Origin: Streptomyces marokkonensis
GTDB taxonomy: Bacteria; Actinomycetota; Actinomycetes; Streptomycetales; Streptomycetaceae
Reading direction: 5' to 3'
NCBI RefSeq assembly: GCF_008312835.1
Contig: NZ_VSKS01000013.1
Coordinates: 62,001-126,000 of the forward strand
Length of the DNA stretch: 64,000 nt
The notes under the pieces are model-generated. The model was not told where the DNA came from, did not search any database, and was given only the letters and a program-made list of their open reading frames with translations. Position 1 is the first letter of the stretch. The number at the start of each line of letters is the position of its first letter. The position numbers were made by a program, and so were the translations under genes. Shown piece by piece: positions 18,127 to 26,242 of the stretch.

Positions 18127-18469
18127 TCCCCAGCCGCAGATGCTCCACGTGGTAGACGGCCTGGTCGAGCAGCTCGGCGACATGGTGGTCGTGCAGGGCG
18201 TAGACGACGGAGCGGCCCCGGCGCTCGCCGACCACCAGGCCCAGGTTGCGCAGCAGCCGCAGCTGGTGCGAGCAGGCGGACTGCTCCATGCCCACCTCCG
18301 CCGCCAGCTCCGTGGCCGGGAGCGGGCCTTCGCGCAACCGGGCGAGGATCAGCAGCCGGGAGGGGGTGGACAGGGCCTGGAGCGTGGTGGCGACCTTCGC
18401 GACGTTGTCCGCGTCCAGGCGCACCCGCCCGGCGTCGTCCTGCGCGGCGGTGACGGCTCCATGACCCAT
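18107..18469 (-). CDS. nmtR: ArsR/SmtB-family metal sensor, NmtR/CzrA-like alpha-5 site
   Basis: A 120-residue winged-helix repressor. The recognition helix region is ELAAEVGMEQSACSHQLRLL. The C-terminal helix reads DHHVAELLDQAVYHVEH, with Asp, His, His and His at offsets 0, 2, 13 and 16, exactly the alpha-5 metal site (D84/H86/H97/H100 in CzrA numbering) that binds Zn, Co or Ni. There is no Cys-Val-Cys alpha-3 site. S. coelicolor NmtR, as I recall, is a Ni/Co sensor beside the pump gene nmtA, and the same layout is seen here. The gene is divergent from a damaged P-type ATPase gene and an intact operator lies between them (18498-18517). The symbol is by analogy. Confidence 0.8.
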   Translation of the reverse strand: MGHGAVTAAQDDAGRVRLDADNVAKVATTLQALSTPSRLLILARLREGPLPATELAAEVGMEQSACSHQLRLLRNLGLVVGERRGRSVVYALHDHHVAELLDQAVYHVEHLRLGISDTAG

Positions 18470-18497
18470 GCGCCCATCCTACCCATCGCACCTGAAC

Positions 18498-18517
18498 ACA
18501 TGAACGAGTCTTCATGT
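18498..18517. promoter_or_regulatory. ArsR-type operator between the metal sensor and the broken ATPase gene
   Basis: ACATGAA-CGAGTC-TTCATGT is a perfect 7-6-7 inverted repeat containing TGAA-N6-TTCA, the classic ArsR/SmtB operator core. It lies 29 bases upstream of the sensor gene and 20 bases upstream of the GTG of the ATPase remnant, placed to control both. It shows no decay. Confidence 0.75.
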
Positions 18518-18536
18518 CTTCCCTCATGGTGGCCGC

Positions 18537-18908
18537 GTGTCCGTGACTCTCGCTCCCGCGCCCCCGTCGTCCGCCGGCGTCCCGGCGCCGCCCCGCCGCA
18601 CCCGCGTCCTCACGCTCCCGGAGGCCCGGCCTGACCCTGGAGACGGCGGACGCGGTCGTCGTGCGGGACGAGCTCGCCGCCGTCCCGGCGGTCGTACGGC
18701 TGTCCCGCACCGCCCGCCGGCCGGTGCGGCAGAACCTCGTCATCGCGGGCACGGCCATCACCGTTCTCGTCCTGTGGGACCTCCTCGGCCACCTCCCCTC
18801 CCGCTCGGCGTCGCCGGGCACGAGGGCTCCACCGTGCTGGTCGGACTGAACGGACCGCGGCTGCTCCGCGAGTCGGCCTGGCGATCCGGACAGCCGCAGG
18901 ACAACTGA
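18537..18908 (+). pseudogene. nmtA: Collapsed metal-transporting P1-type ATPase (nmtA-like)
   Basis: GTG at 18537 begins SVTLAPAPPSSAGVPAPPRR and runs about 27 residues, like an ATPase N-terminus. The sequence then jumps directly into the end of a metal ATPase: TLETADAVVVRDELAAVPAV (equivalent to the post-GDGxND stretch), SRTARRPVRQNLVIAGTAIT and VLVLWDLLGHLP, in another frame from about 18629. After a second shift it continues as PLGVAGHEGSTVLVGLNG and RLLRESAW to TGA at 18906-18908. The metal-binding CPC/SPC motif, DKTGT phosphorylation site and ATP-binding domain are absent. A 600-700 residue pump has lost roughly 80 percent of its length by internal deletion, plus at least one frameshift. 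Confidence 0.8.
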
Positions 18909-18963
18909 CGTCGATGTCGGATTCCCGCCAGACCGGCACGCCCTCGTGCCCGATCCTTGAGAC

Positions 18964-20445
18964 ATGCAGAAGGGGATGCACACCGACACCGAGCGCTGCG
19001 TGCGCGCCGTGCGGTCGAAGGACGCGCGGTTCGACGGCTGGTTCTACACCGCCGTCCTGACCACCGGCATCTACTGCCGGCCGAGCTGCCCCGTGGTCCC
19101 GCCCAGGCCCGAGAACATGGTCTTCCACCCGAGCGCGGCCGCCTGCCAGCAGGCCGGGTTCCGGGCGTGCAAACGCTGCCGTCCCGACACCAGCCCCGGC
19201 TCACCGGAGTGGAACCACCGGGCCGACCTCGTGGGCCGCGCCATGCGGCTGATCGCCGACGGCGTCGTGGACCGCGAGGGCGTCCCCGGACTCGCCGCCC
19301 GCCTCGGCTACAGCACCCGGCAGCTCGAACGCCAGCTGCTCGCCGAGCTGGGCGCGGGCCCCCTCGCGCTCGCCCGCGCCCAGCGCGCCCAGACCGCGCG
19401 GCTGCTCGTCGAGACGACGGACCTGCCGATGGCCCAGATCGCCTTCGCGGCCGGCTTCTCCTCCGTCCGCACCTTCAACGACACCGTGCGCGAGGTCTTC
19501 GCGCTCTCCCCGAGCGACCTGCGCACCCGGGCCCCGAGGAACGGCCCCCGGGGCACGCCCGGCGTGCTCTCCCTGCGCCTGCCGTTCCGCGCCCCGCTCA
19601 ACCCCGACAACCTCTTCGGCCACCTCGCCGCGACCGCCGTACCCGGCGTGGAGGAGTGGAGGGACGGCGCCTACCGGCGCACGCTGCGACTGCCGTACGG
19701 ACACGGCATCGTGGCGCTGACCCCGCGTCCCGACCACATCGCCTGCCGCCTCAGGCTGAGCGACCCCCGCGACCTCACCGTCGCCATCAGCCGCTGCCGC
19801 CGCATGCTCGACCTGGACGCCGATCCGGTCGCCGTCGACGAACAGCTGCGCACGGACCCGGTCCTCGCGCCCCTGGTCGACAAGGCACCCGGCCGCCGCG
19901 TGCCGCGCACCGTCGACGAGGCGGAGTTCGCCGTACGGGCCGTCCTCGGCCAGCAGGTCTCCACGGCCGCCGCCCGCACCCACGCGGCCCGCCTGGTCAC
20001 CGCGCACGGCACACCGGTGGACGACCCCGAGGGCGGCCTCACCCACCTCTTCCCGACGCCCGGGGCCCTGGCCGCGCTCGACCCCGGGACCCTCGCCATG
20101 CCCCGCACCCGCCGCACCACCTTCACCACCCTGGTCCGCCGGCTGGCCGACGGCGGCCTCCACCTGGGTGCCGACAGCGACTGGCCCGAGACCCGGGCGG
20201 AGCTCCTCGCCCTCCCGGGCTTCGGCCCCTGGACGGTGGACGTCATAGCCATGCGCGCCCTGGGCGACCCCGACGCCTTCCTCCCCACCGACCTCGGCAT
20301 CCGCCGCGCCGCCCGCGAACTGGGCCTGCCGTCCACCCCGGCCGCCCTCACCGCACGCGCGGCGGCCTGGCGGCCCTGGCGGGCGTACGCGGTGCAGTAC
20401 CTCTGGGCGACGGACAGCCACCCGATCAACTTCCTGCCGGTCTGA
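18964..20445 (+). CDS. Ada-AlkA fusion: methylphosphotriester-sensing activator and 3-methyladenine DNA glycosylase
   Basis: A 493-residue fusion. Residues 1-80 are the Ada N-terminal domain with Cys38, Cys42, Cys69 and Cys72 (GIYCRPSCP and ACKRCRP), the same numbers as in E. coli Ada, which supports the ATG at 18964. Residues about 85-185 form an AraC-type double HTH (MAQIAFAAGFSSVRTFNDTV). Residues about 195-490 are an AlkA-type glycosylase ending in an HhH-GPD motif (LPGFGPWTVDVIAMRALGD) with catalytic Asp443 in PTDLGIRR. The protein senses methylated phosphate, activates repair genes and excises alkylated bases. The ogt gene follows 22 bp downstream. Together they form a compact adaptive-response operon. 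Confidence 0.93.
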   Translation: MQKGMHTDTERCVRAVRSKDARFDGWFYTAVLTTGIYCRPSCPVVPPRPENMVFHPSAAACQQAGFRACKRCRPDTSPGSPEWNHRADLVGRAMRLIADGVVDREGVPGLAARLGYSTRQLERQLLAELGAGPLALARAQRAQTARLLVETTDLPMAQIAFAAGFSSVRTFNDTVREVFALSPSDLRTRAPRNGPRGTPGVLSLRLPFRAPLNPDNLFGHLAATAVPGVEEWRDGAYRRTLRLPYGHGIVALTPRPDHIACRLRLSDPRDLTVAISRCRRMLDLDADPVAVDEQLRTDPVLAPLVDKAPGRRVPRTVDEAEFAVRAVLGQQVSTAAARTHAARLVTAHGTPVDDPEGGLTHLFPTPGALAALDPGTLAMPRTRRTTFTTLVRRLADGGLHLGADSDWPETRAELLALPGFGPWTVDVIAMRALGDPDAFLPTDLGIRRAARELGLPSTPAALTARAAAWRPWRAYAVQYLWATDSHPINFLPV

Positions 20446-20467
20446 AGCAGCCAAGGAATCACAGCCG

Positions 20468-21058
20468 ATGAAGCAGCACACCGTGATCGACAGCCCCTAC
20501 GGGCCGCTGACGCTCGTCGCCGACGGCGGCGTCCTGTGCGGCCTGTACATGACCGACCAGCGCCACCGCCCGCCGGAGGAGACCTTCGGCTCCCCCGACG
20601 ACACCCCCTTCGCCGAGACGGAGGAGCAGCTGGCGGCCTACTTCGCGGGCGAGTTGAAGGAGTTCACCGTGGAACTGCGCCTACACGGCACCCCGTTCCA
20701 GCGGCGGGTCTGGGAGCAGCTGACGCGCATCCCCTACGGGGAGACCCGCACCTACGGCCAACTCGCCGACCTCCTCGGCAACCCCAAGGCCTCCCGCGCG
20801 GTCGGTCTCGCGAACGGCCGCAACCCGGTCGGCATCATCGTCCCCTGCCACCGCGTCATCGGCGCGAGCGGCGGCCTCACCGGCTACGGCGGCGGACTGG
20901 ACCGCAAACAGCGCCTGCTGGACTTCGAACGCGCGGAGCGGACCGGCGCCGTAGGCGCCGGTCCGACCTCGGCGAACCCTCTGGGGGAGCTCACCACCAC
21001 AAGCCCCTCCGCGCGGCTCAGGACAGATGGGCGAACGAGCGCACCTGGGACGCGGTGA
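20468..21058 (+). CDS. ogt: O6-methylguanine-DNA methyltransferase
   Basis: A 196-residue suicide alkyltransferase. The active site is NPVGIIVPCHRVIGASGGLTG with acceptor Cys127 in PCHRV; the DNA-binding helix is YGQLADLLGNPKASRAVG. It removes methyl groups from O6-methylguanine and O4-methylthymine. It follows the Ada-AlkA gene, which supplies the regulator and the glycosylase. The C-terminal ~30 residues (after DFERAER) are Thr/Ser/Gly-rich and unlike the family. The gene end overlaps the convergent LamG gene by 41 bases, so the tail may be a recent read-through extension. Confidence 0.93.
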   Translation: MKQHTVIDSPYGPLTLVADGGVLCGLYMTDQRHRPPEETFGSPDDTPFAETEEQLAAYFAGELKEFTVELRLHGTPFQRRVWEQLTRIPYGETRTYGQLADLLGNPKASRAVGLANGRNPVGIIVPCHRVIGASGGLTGYGGGLDRKQRLLDFERAERTGAVGAGPTSANPLGELTTTSPSARLRTDGRTSAPGTR

Positions 21059-23138
21059 GCGCGCCGCTGAAGACCCGGACGGTGTCCGCCCCGCCGTGGA
21101 AGTACTCGCCCCAGCCGCCGTCCGCGGTGTGGCCGCGGCCGATCTGCAGAGGGCCGGGGGCGCTCCAGGAGGCGTTGAACTCCGCGGTGGCCACGGCCTC
21201 GCCCTCGGCATACAGGGTGACGCGGCCCTCGGAGTCGTCGTACACGACCACCACGTCGTCGGAGTAGGACCTGGGGGCGCCGGGCCCGGCGACGACGGTC
21301 CGCGCGGCGCCCGGTGCGCTGCCGTGGGTGACGATCAGCTGCCACTCGGACGCGGCCGGGTCGTAGCGGACGGTGAAGGCGTCGCTGCCGGCGCCGCCCT
21401 GGGACAGGAGGGTCATCGGCCGGTCGGGAGTGGTGTCGGCGAAGCGGACCCGCAGGCCGACGCTGTAGCTGTCGGCGGTGTCGACGACGGGGCCACGGGT
21501 GGCGGCGTAGTCGTCCGCGCCGTCCAGGGCGAGGTGGTCGTCGCCGTCGAGAGCGCCCTCCGGGAATTCGACGCACTCGGGGTCCTCGAAGCAGGCGTCG
21601 TAGTCGGGGGTGTAGAAGCCGGCGCCGCCGTGCAGGGTGAGCGGCTCGTCGCCGTCCCGGTCGGGGATCACACCGTCATCGGTCCGTTCGATGTCCCAGG
21701 CGGCGGCCAGTTCGGCGGGGCGGGAACCCAGCTTCTCGATCTCCTCACGGGGCACGACCCGGTCCCAGACGCGGACGTCGCCGACTTCGCCCTGCCAGCG
21801 CGCACCTCCCTCGCCGCGGGCGCGGCCGATCTGGAAGGCGCCGGGGGCGCTCACCGGGGCGACGCCGGTCCCGGAGGCAACCTCCTTGCCGTTGACGTAG
21901 AGGCGCAGGGTGTCGTCCTCGCTGTCGTACAGGCCGGTCAGATGGGCCCACCCGCCGGCGGAGGCGCTGCCGCCGGTGAGCGTGGTGGCGCCGTAGCGGA
22001 AGGCCCAGGTGGCCGCCGAGCCCTCGGCCGGGCGCAGGCCGAGGGTGAAGGCGGAAGTGCCGTCGGCGGCGTCCTGGCTGGCCGCCGTCATCGCGGTGCC
22101 GGTGGCGGCGGGGCGCACCCAGGCGGAGAGGGCGAAGGTCCCGGCGGTGTCCGTCGCGGGGGCGTCCGGGGTGAGGTAGCTGTTGCCCCGGCCGTCAAGG
22201 GTGACGGTGGAGGTGAGGCCGGTGCGGGAGGGAGCGGGGGCGCCGAATACGACACCGTCCTCGGCCCGGGCCGAGGGGCCGGCCTTGGCGGCGGCGCCGT
22301 CGGCTCCGGCCGGATCGGCGAGCGTCCAGTGGGCCACGGGGGCGCGGCCCTCGGCGACACGCATCCAGTGAGTCGTCTGGGAACTGCGCCGCCCGGCCCG
22401 GTCGACGGCGGCGACCTCGAGGAAGTGGGGCCCACTGCGCTCCGGCATCCAGCGGACGGTGACCGGTCCGCCCGGTTCTTCGGGCCGGACACGCTTGGGG
22501 GTGGAGCCGAGGACGGAGTAGACGTACTCGACGACGTCCTCGGAGGGGGAGTCGAACGTGAAGCTGCCGTAGACGCCGACGCCGTCGTGCCAGCCGCTGT
22601 CGTCGTCCGGGTACTGCTCCGAGACGATCGTCGCCGGCTCCGGGCTGACCGTGTCGATGACGAACCGGCAGGTCGTGCCGGGGGCCTCGTCGCTCCAGGG
22701 CGAGGTCGCGCCCTCGGCGTCGACGGCCCGGACGTGCCAGGAGACGACGGTGTCGGCCGGGAGGTCGTCCGGGGTCCGCCACAGCTGGGTGATGGGGGAG
22801 TGCACCGTGCCGGAGGTGTGGGTGCGGCGCTGCTCGGCTCCGTCGGTGTCGGTCCACCAGGCCTCGAACTGGGCGCCGGCTCCGTTGGTCTCGCCCTCCT
22901 GGTTGTCCTCCGTCGTGTCCTCGACGACGGCCCGGAGTTCGGGCGCGCGGGGGACGTGGACGGGCTCGTCGGAGCAGGCTTTGGTCCAGTCGACGGTGAG
23001 GGTGTCGACGCTCGGCTGAAGCGGAGGGAGGTTCTCCCCGGCCGCCGTGGCGATGCCCGGGAAGGCGGCGAGCAGCACGGCCGCCAGTCCCGTGGCCGCG
23101 GCGGTGGTTCTGGCTCGTCGGCCGGAATGCGGGTTCAT
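21018..23138 (-). CDS. Secreted protein with two LamG-like (concanavalin) domains
   Basis: A 706-residue exported protein. Start ATG 23138 gives a clean signal peptide (MNPHSGRRARTTAAATG to ATA-AG); a GTG at 23177 is less likely. After an N-terminal region with two disulfide-capable cysteines and Ig-like/fibronectin-like strands (about 30-260), a first LamG-like domain lies at about 270-450 (GTFALSAWVRPAA, LYVNGKEVASGTG, GEVGDVRVWDRVV). A second is at about 480-706 (SYSVGLRVRFADT, VTLYAEGEAVAT, FHGGADTVRVFSGAL). LamG domains bind glycans or proteins. No catalytic domain is recognised, so a binding or scaffolding role is inferred. Its end overlaps ogt. Confidence 0.8.
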   Translation of the reverse strand: MNPHSGRRARTTAAATGLAAVLLAAFPGIATAAGENLPPLQPSVDTLTVDWTKACSDEPVHVPRAPELRAVVEDTTEDNQEGETNGAGAQFEAWWTDTDGAEQRRTHTSGTVHSPITQLWRTPDDLPADTVVSWHVRAVDAEGATSPWSDEAPGTTCRFVIDTVSPEPATIVSEQYPDDDSGWHDGVGVYGSFTFDSPSEDVVEYVYSVLGSTPKRVRPEEPGGPVTVRWMPERSGPHFLEVAAVDRAGRRSSQTTHWMRVAEGRAPVAHWTLADPAGADGAAAKAGPSARAEDGVVFGAPAPSRTGLTSTVTLDGRGNSYLTPDAPATDTAGTFALSAWVRPAATGTAMTAASQDAADGTSAFTLGLRPAEGSAATWAFRYGATTLTGGSASAGGWAHLTGLYDSEDDTLRLYVNGKEVASGTGVAPVSAPGAFQIGRARGEGGARWQGEVGDVRVWDRVVPREEIEKLGSRPAELAAAWDIERTDDGVIPDRDGDEPLTLHGGAGFYTPDYDACFEDPECVEFPEGALDGDDHLALDGADDYAATRGPVVDTADSYSVGLRVRFADTTPDRPMTLLSQGGAGSDAFTVRYDPAASEWQLIVTHGSAPGAARTVVAGPGAPRSYSDDVVVVYDDSEGRVTLYAEGEAVATAEFNASWSAPGPLQIGRGHTADGGWGEYFHGGADTVRVFSGALTASQVRSFAHLS

Positions 23139-23289
23139 GCGGTGGGGTCCCCCGTGTGGTGTTGTCCGGTCCTGCACGGGGACGTCTCGCCGCCCTCGGC
23201 TCGCGCAGGGACCGCCCGGAGAGCCCCATGGCTGTCATGCTCACCGTCGGTCTCGGTCGGCATGACTATAGAGCGCTCCTCGAACGTGT

Positions 23290-24027
23290 TCAGAACGATT
23301 TTCGGGCAACGATCCGGCGCAGCAGCACGGGCAGCGCCGTGCCGATCGGCTCGCGGATCACCTCGTCCGCACGGTCGTCGTAGGGGGTCGGCTCCGCGTT
23401 GACGACGATCAGACGGGCGCCGTGGTCGGCGGCCACGTCCGCGAGCCCGGCGGCGGGATGGACCTGGAGACTGGTGCCGACGGCGGCGAAGACGGTGCAG
23501 GCCTTGCTGATCGCCACCGCCTCGCCGAGCACCACCGGGTCGAGCCGCTCGCCGAACATCACCGTCGCCGGCTTCAGGATGCCGCCGCAGTCCCGGCACG
23601 GTGGATCGTCCTCACCGGCCTCGACCCGGGCGAGGGCGTCCTCCATCGAGCCCCGCGCACGACACGCCGTGCACACCACGCTCCGTACGGTGCCGTGCAG
23701 TTCGAGCACCTTGCGGTCCGGCAGTCCGGCGAGCTGGTGCAGCCCGTCCACGTTCTGGGTGATCACCCGCACCGCCGCCCCGGACCGCTCCAGGTCGGCC
23801 ACGGCCCGGTGCGCGGCGTTGGGTTCGGCCGCGCGTGCGAAGTTCTCCCGCCGCATGCGCCACGACCGGCGGCGGATCTCCGGGTCGCCCATGTAGTACG
23901 CGTACGTCACGAGCTTCTCGGCCTCGGGATCGCGGCGCCACAGACCGTTCGGCCCGCGGTAGTCCGGGATGCCGGAGTCGGTGCTGACACCGGCGCCGGT
24001 GAGGAGGGCGACGAGGGGCTTGCTCAT
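23290..24027 (-). CDS. Sirtuin NAD-dependent protein deacylase
   Basis: A 245-residue Sir2. NAD-binding GAGVSTDSGIPDYRGPNGLW, the TQNVDGLH loop and the catalytic His in LELHGTVRSVVC are present. Zinc cysteines occur as C-x2-C pairs (VCTAC and PCRDC). The end has VGTSLQVHPAAGL and IVVNAEPTPYDDRADEV, the ribose-binding part. It removes acyl groups from lysines and yields O-acyl-ADP-ribose and nicotinamide. Its neighbours include a Nudix protein and, 2 kb beyond, an ADP-ribosylglycohydrolase, so this stretch is rich in ADP-ribose enzymes. Confidence 0.93.
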   Translation of the reverse strand: MSKPLVALLTGAGVSTDSGIPDYRGPNGLWRRDPEAEKLVTYAYYMGDPEIRRRSWRMRRENFARAAEPNAAHRAVADLERSGAAVRVITQNVDGLHQLAGLPDRKVLELHGTVRSVVCTACRARGSMEDALARVEAGEDDPPCRDCGGILKPATVMFGERLDPVVLGEAVAISKACTVFAAVGTSLQVHPAAGLADVAADHGARLIVVNAEPTPYDDRADEVIREPIGTALPVLLRRIVARKSF

Positions 24028-24085
24028 GGGCCGAGGGTAGGGAGCGGGGCGCCCGCCCCGCGACCGGATATCGGCCCCTGCGCAC

Positions 24086-24589
24086 TCAGTGCACCCGGTG
24101 CCCGTCCTCCAGCTCCGCGGTGCCCGAGCCGTCGGCGAGGACGTCCAGCGCGGCCAGCACCCGGCGCCCCAGGGAGCCCCGGAGATACTCCGTCAGCTCC
24201 CCGCGCGGCACGAAGCGCCACGACAGCAGCTCCGACTCCTGCAGCCGGATCGCGGCGACCTCGCCCGCGCCGAGCACGCCACCGTCGTACAGGTACGCCA
24301 CCAGCGGCGGCCGGCCCGCTCCCTTCACCCAGTCCACGGCCAGCAGCCGTCCCGGCTCCCGGTCCAGCCCGATCTCCTCGGCCGTCTCGCGCCGCGCCCC
24401 CTCGCGCGGGCTCTCGCCCTGGTCCGACTCGATCGTCCCGCCCGGAAGGGCCCACCCCTCCCGGTAGTTCGGCTCCACGAGCAGCACCCGTCCCTCCTCG
24501 TCCCGGAGGAGAACGGCGGCGCCGGCGAGGACACGGGGGAGCGAGGCGACGTAGGCGGCGAAGTCCTGGGTGTCCTGGGTGGTGGTCAT
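24086..24589 (-). CDS. Nudix hydrolase
   Basis: A 167-residue protein from the ATG at 24589 (MTTTQDTQDFAAY). The Nudix helix reads GGTIESDQGESPREGARRE followed by TAEEIGL. The REx2EExG core is intact, with two extra residues between the first Gly and the first Glu compared with the usual G-x5-E. Strand VLAGAAVLLRDEEGRVLLVEP precedes it. The substrate is uncertain: nucleotide sugars, ADP-ribose or oxidised nucleotides are all possible. It lies 58 bp upstream of the sirtuin gene on the same strand, so it may be cotranscribed with it. No strong ribosome site is visible. Confidence 0.85.
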   Translation of the reverse strand: MTTTQDTQDFAAYVASLPRVLAGAAVLLRDEEGRVLLVEPNYREGWALPGGTIESDQGESPREGARRETAEEIGLDREPGRLLAVDWVKGAGRPPLVAYLYDGGVLGAGEVAAIRLQESELLSWRFVPRGELTEYLRGSLGRRVLAALDVLADGSGTAELEDGHRVH

Positions 24590-24721
24590 GCGGGAAGGGT
24601 AGCGGCGGCGCCGGGCCTCCTCCTGGGAACGGCGACCGGCTCGCAGGGCGCACCACAGCACACGCGGTCCCGCGACCGGCACGCGGCGGCGCACGCGCCG
24701 GGGGCACGGGCGGCGGAACCG

Positions 24722-25066
24722 TCATGCCCCGGCCGGTGGCACCACCCGGATCCCGAAGCCGTACGAGCCGGTGGCCCCGGCGATGCCCAAGAACAGCAGG
24801 GCGTAGTGCTCCTGCCCCCGCGCCGTCGCGATCCCCCCGAGGTCGAGCGGGGAGTCCTCCGGCCGGCCCAGGTCGGTCAGGAGCCCCGCGACCGTGTGCT
24901 TGGCGTCCGTGTCCTCCCCGGACAGGAAGACGGTGCTCGGCCCCTCCAGGGAATCGGGCGCGACCATCAGCTCCCTGTCGACGGTGACGAGGGTCTTCAC
25001 GACGCGCGTGCCGGGGAACGTCCGCTGGATCTTCGCCGCCTCCGGCCGGAGACGGGGGTGCGCCAC
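24722..25066 (-). pseudogene. C-terminal fragment of an NADPH:F420-reductase-like protein
   Basis: The reading frame ends with about 100 residues typical of the second half of this family: AAKIQRTFPGTRVVKTLVTV, a flexible loop, FLSGEDTDAKHTVAGLLTDL and YALLFLGIAGATGSYGFGIR. The N-terminal Rossmann fold (GxGxxG and VxLxVP) is absent. Upstream in the same frame the sequence becomes Arg/Gly-rich shadow coding and then meets the TetR gene. A GTG at 25066 could start a 114-residue product, but without its NADPH-binding half it would not be an oxidoreductase. It is best read as a 5'-truncated gene, possibly a former target of the adjacent TetR. Confidence 0.6.
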
Positions 25067-25110
25067 CCCGTCCGTCCTAGGAGCGGCGGCGGGCCCGACG
25101 TGGCGGTGGG

Positions 25111-25689
25111 TCAGAGCACGGCGAGCCGGTCCACCAGCAGCTCCACCCTCTGCTCGGTGTCCTCCGGCGGCATCCGTCCCGCCCGGGTCAGGGTGGCCAG
25201 CCCGTGCAGGGCCGCCCAGAACACCTCGGTGAACCGTCCCGGGTGGACGCCGTCGCCGGCGACCTCGCCGAGGCTGTCCAGCAGGGCGGCGAAGGCGTCC
25301 TTCAGAGGTTGCGGGGTCTCCTCCTTCGCGAAGGCCAGGCCGCCGTCGAGCTGGAACATGGCGTCGTAGACCGCCGGGTTGCGCGCGGCGAAGTCGAGGT
25401 AGGTGCGGGCGAGGGCGGTGACCCGGGCGCGAGGTCCGTCCGCGACGGAGGCCGCGGCCCGCAGCGCCGTGGCCATCTCGGCGGCGCCCTCGAGGGCCAC
25501 GGCGCCGATGATCTCGCGCTTGCCGCGGAAATGGCTGTAGAGGACGGGCTGGCTGTATTCGATGCGCTCGGCGAGCCGGCGGGTGGTGACCGCGTCCCAG
25601 CCTTGCTGCTCGGCGAGTTCGCGGGCTGTCGCCACGATGAGACGTTCGCGCTCCGCCCGTTCGCGCTGCTTGCGTTCCTGTACCGACAT
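25111..25689 (-). CDS. TetR-family repressor
   Basis: A 192-residue regulator. The N-terminal HTH (about residues 15-60) includes WDAVTTRRLAERIEYSQPVLYSHFRGKREII. The C-terminal ligand domain (about 80-192) has PAVYDAMFQLDGGLAF and FWAALHGLATLTRAG, which resembles the WHG-type TetR C-terminal family. The divergent gene encodes a small DUF1772 membrane protein and the 91-bp gap carries three CTAG-centred dyads. It probably represses itself and that gene. The fragment of an F420-reductase-like gene directly downstream suggests a once larger operon. Confidence 0.9.
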   Translation of the reverse strand: MSVQERKQRERAERERLIVATARELAEQQGWDAVTTRRLAERIEYSQPVLYSHFRGKREIIGAVALEGAAEMATALRAAASVADGPRARVTALARTYLDFAARNPAVYDAMFQLDGGLAFAKEETPQPLKDAFAALLDSLGEVAGDGVHPGRFTEVFWAALHGLATLTRAGRMPPEDTEQRVELLVDRLAVL

Positions 25690-25698
25690 GACCCGATC

Positions 25699-25762
25699 CT
25701 AGCACCGCTAGACAATCGAGCGGCAGCAGCGCTAGCGTTGCTTTATCGGCTAGCAGCACTAG
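25699..25762. promoter_or_regulatory. Three CTAG-type dyads between tetR and the DUF1772 gene
   Basis: CTAG-CACCG-CTAG (25699-25711), CGCTAGCG (25730-25737) and CTAG-CAGCA-CTAG (25750-25762) are spaced about 28 and 23 bp centre to centre. CTAG is one of the rarest tetramers in such genomes, so five CTAGs in 64 bp stand out. They fill the divergent promoter region and are the obvious operator for the TetR protein. Confidence 0.65.
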
Positions 25763-25780
25763 ATACCGGCAGGGGTCATC

Positions 25781-26227
25781 ATGCTCAACGCGCTCGAGGT
25801 GTTCACCACCGTGGTCGTCGGCGTGATGGTGGGGGTGGAGTTCTCCGTCGCCTTCGTCATCAACCCGATCCTCAACGCACTCCCGGAGGACAGTGGCCAA
25901 CTCGGCCGCGCCCACGGGGGCCGGATGCTCGGCGCCGTGATGCCGGTCTGGTACATCGGCTCGCTCGTCCTCGTCGCGGTCTGGGCCGTCGCCGGACGGC
26001 ACCACGAAGGCGTCGGCCTCGTCGTCACCGGCGGCGCGCTGCTGATCGTCAGCGTGATCATGTCGCTCCTGCTGCTCGTCCCGATCAACAACCGGGGCAG
26101 GACATGGACCCCCGACAACCGGCCCGCCGACTGGAAGCGGCAGGTGAACCGCTGGGACCGCTTCCACTACGTCCGCGTCGCCGTCATCATCGCCGCCTTC
26201 ACCCTGCTGGTCACCGCCCTCGTCTGA
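25781..26227 (+). CDS. DUF1772 small integral membrane protein
   Basis: A 148-residue protein with four hydrophobic helices (about residues 5-27, 50-70, 78-100 and 126-147). It contains NPILNALP and the loop PINNRGRTWTPDNRPADWK with NRWDRFHYVR, the family hallmark. Some DUF1772 proteins act as anthrone oxygenases in aromatic polyketide tailoring; most are unassigned. It is divergent from a TetR gene and probably under its control. The gene stands alone and is followed by a convergent ADP-ribosylglycohydrolase gene 15 bp away. Confidence 0.85.
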   Translation: MLNALEVFTTVVVGVMVGVEFSVAFVINPILNALPEDSGQLGRAHGGRMLGAVMPVWYIGSLVLVAVWAVAGRHHEGVGLVVTGGALLIVSVIMSLLLLVPINNRGRTWTPDNRPADWKRQVNRWDRFHYVRVAVIIAAFTLLVTALV

Positions 26228-26242
26228 CCTCGCGGGCAATCG

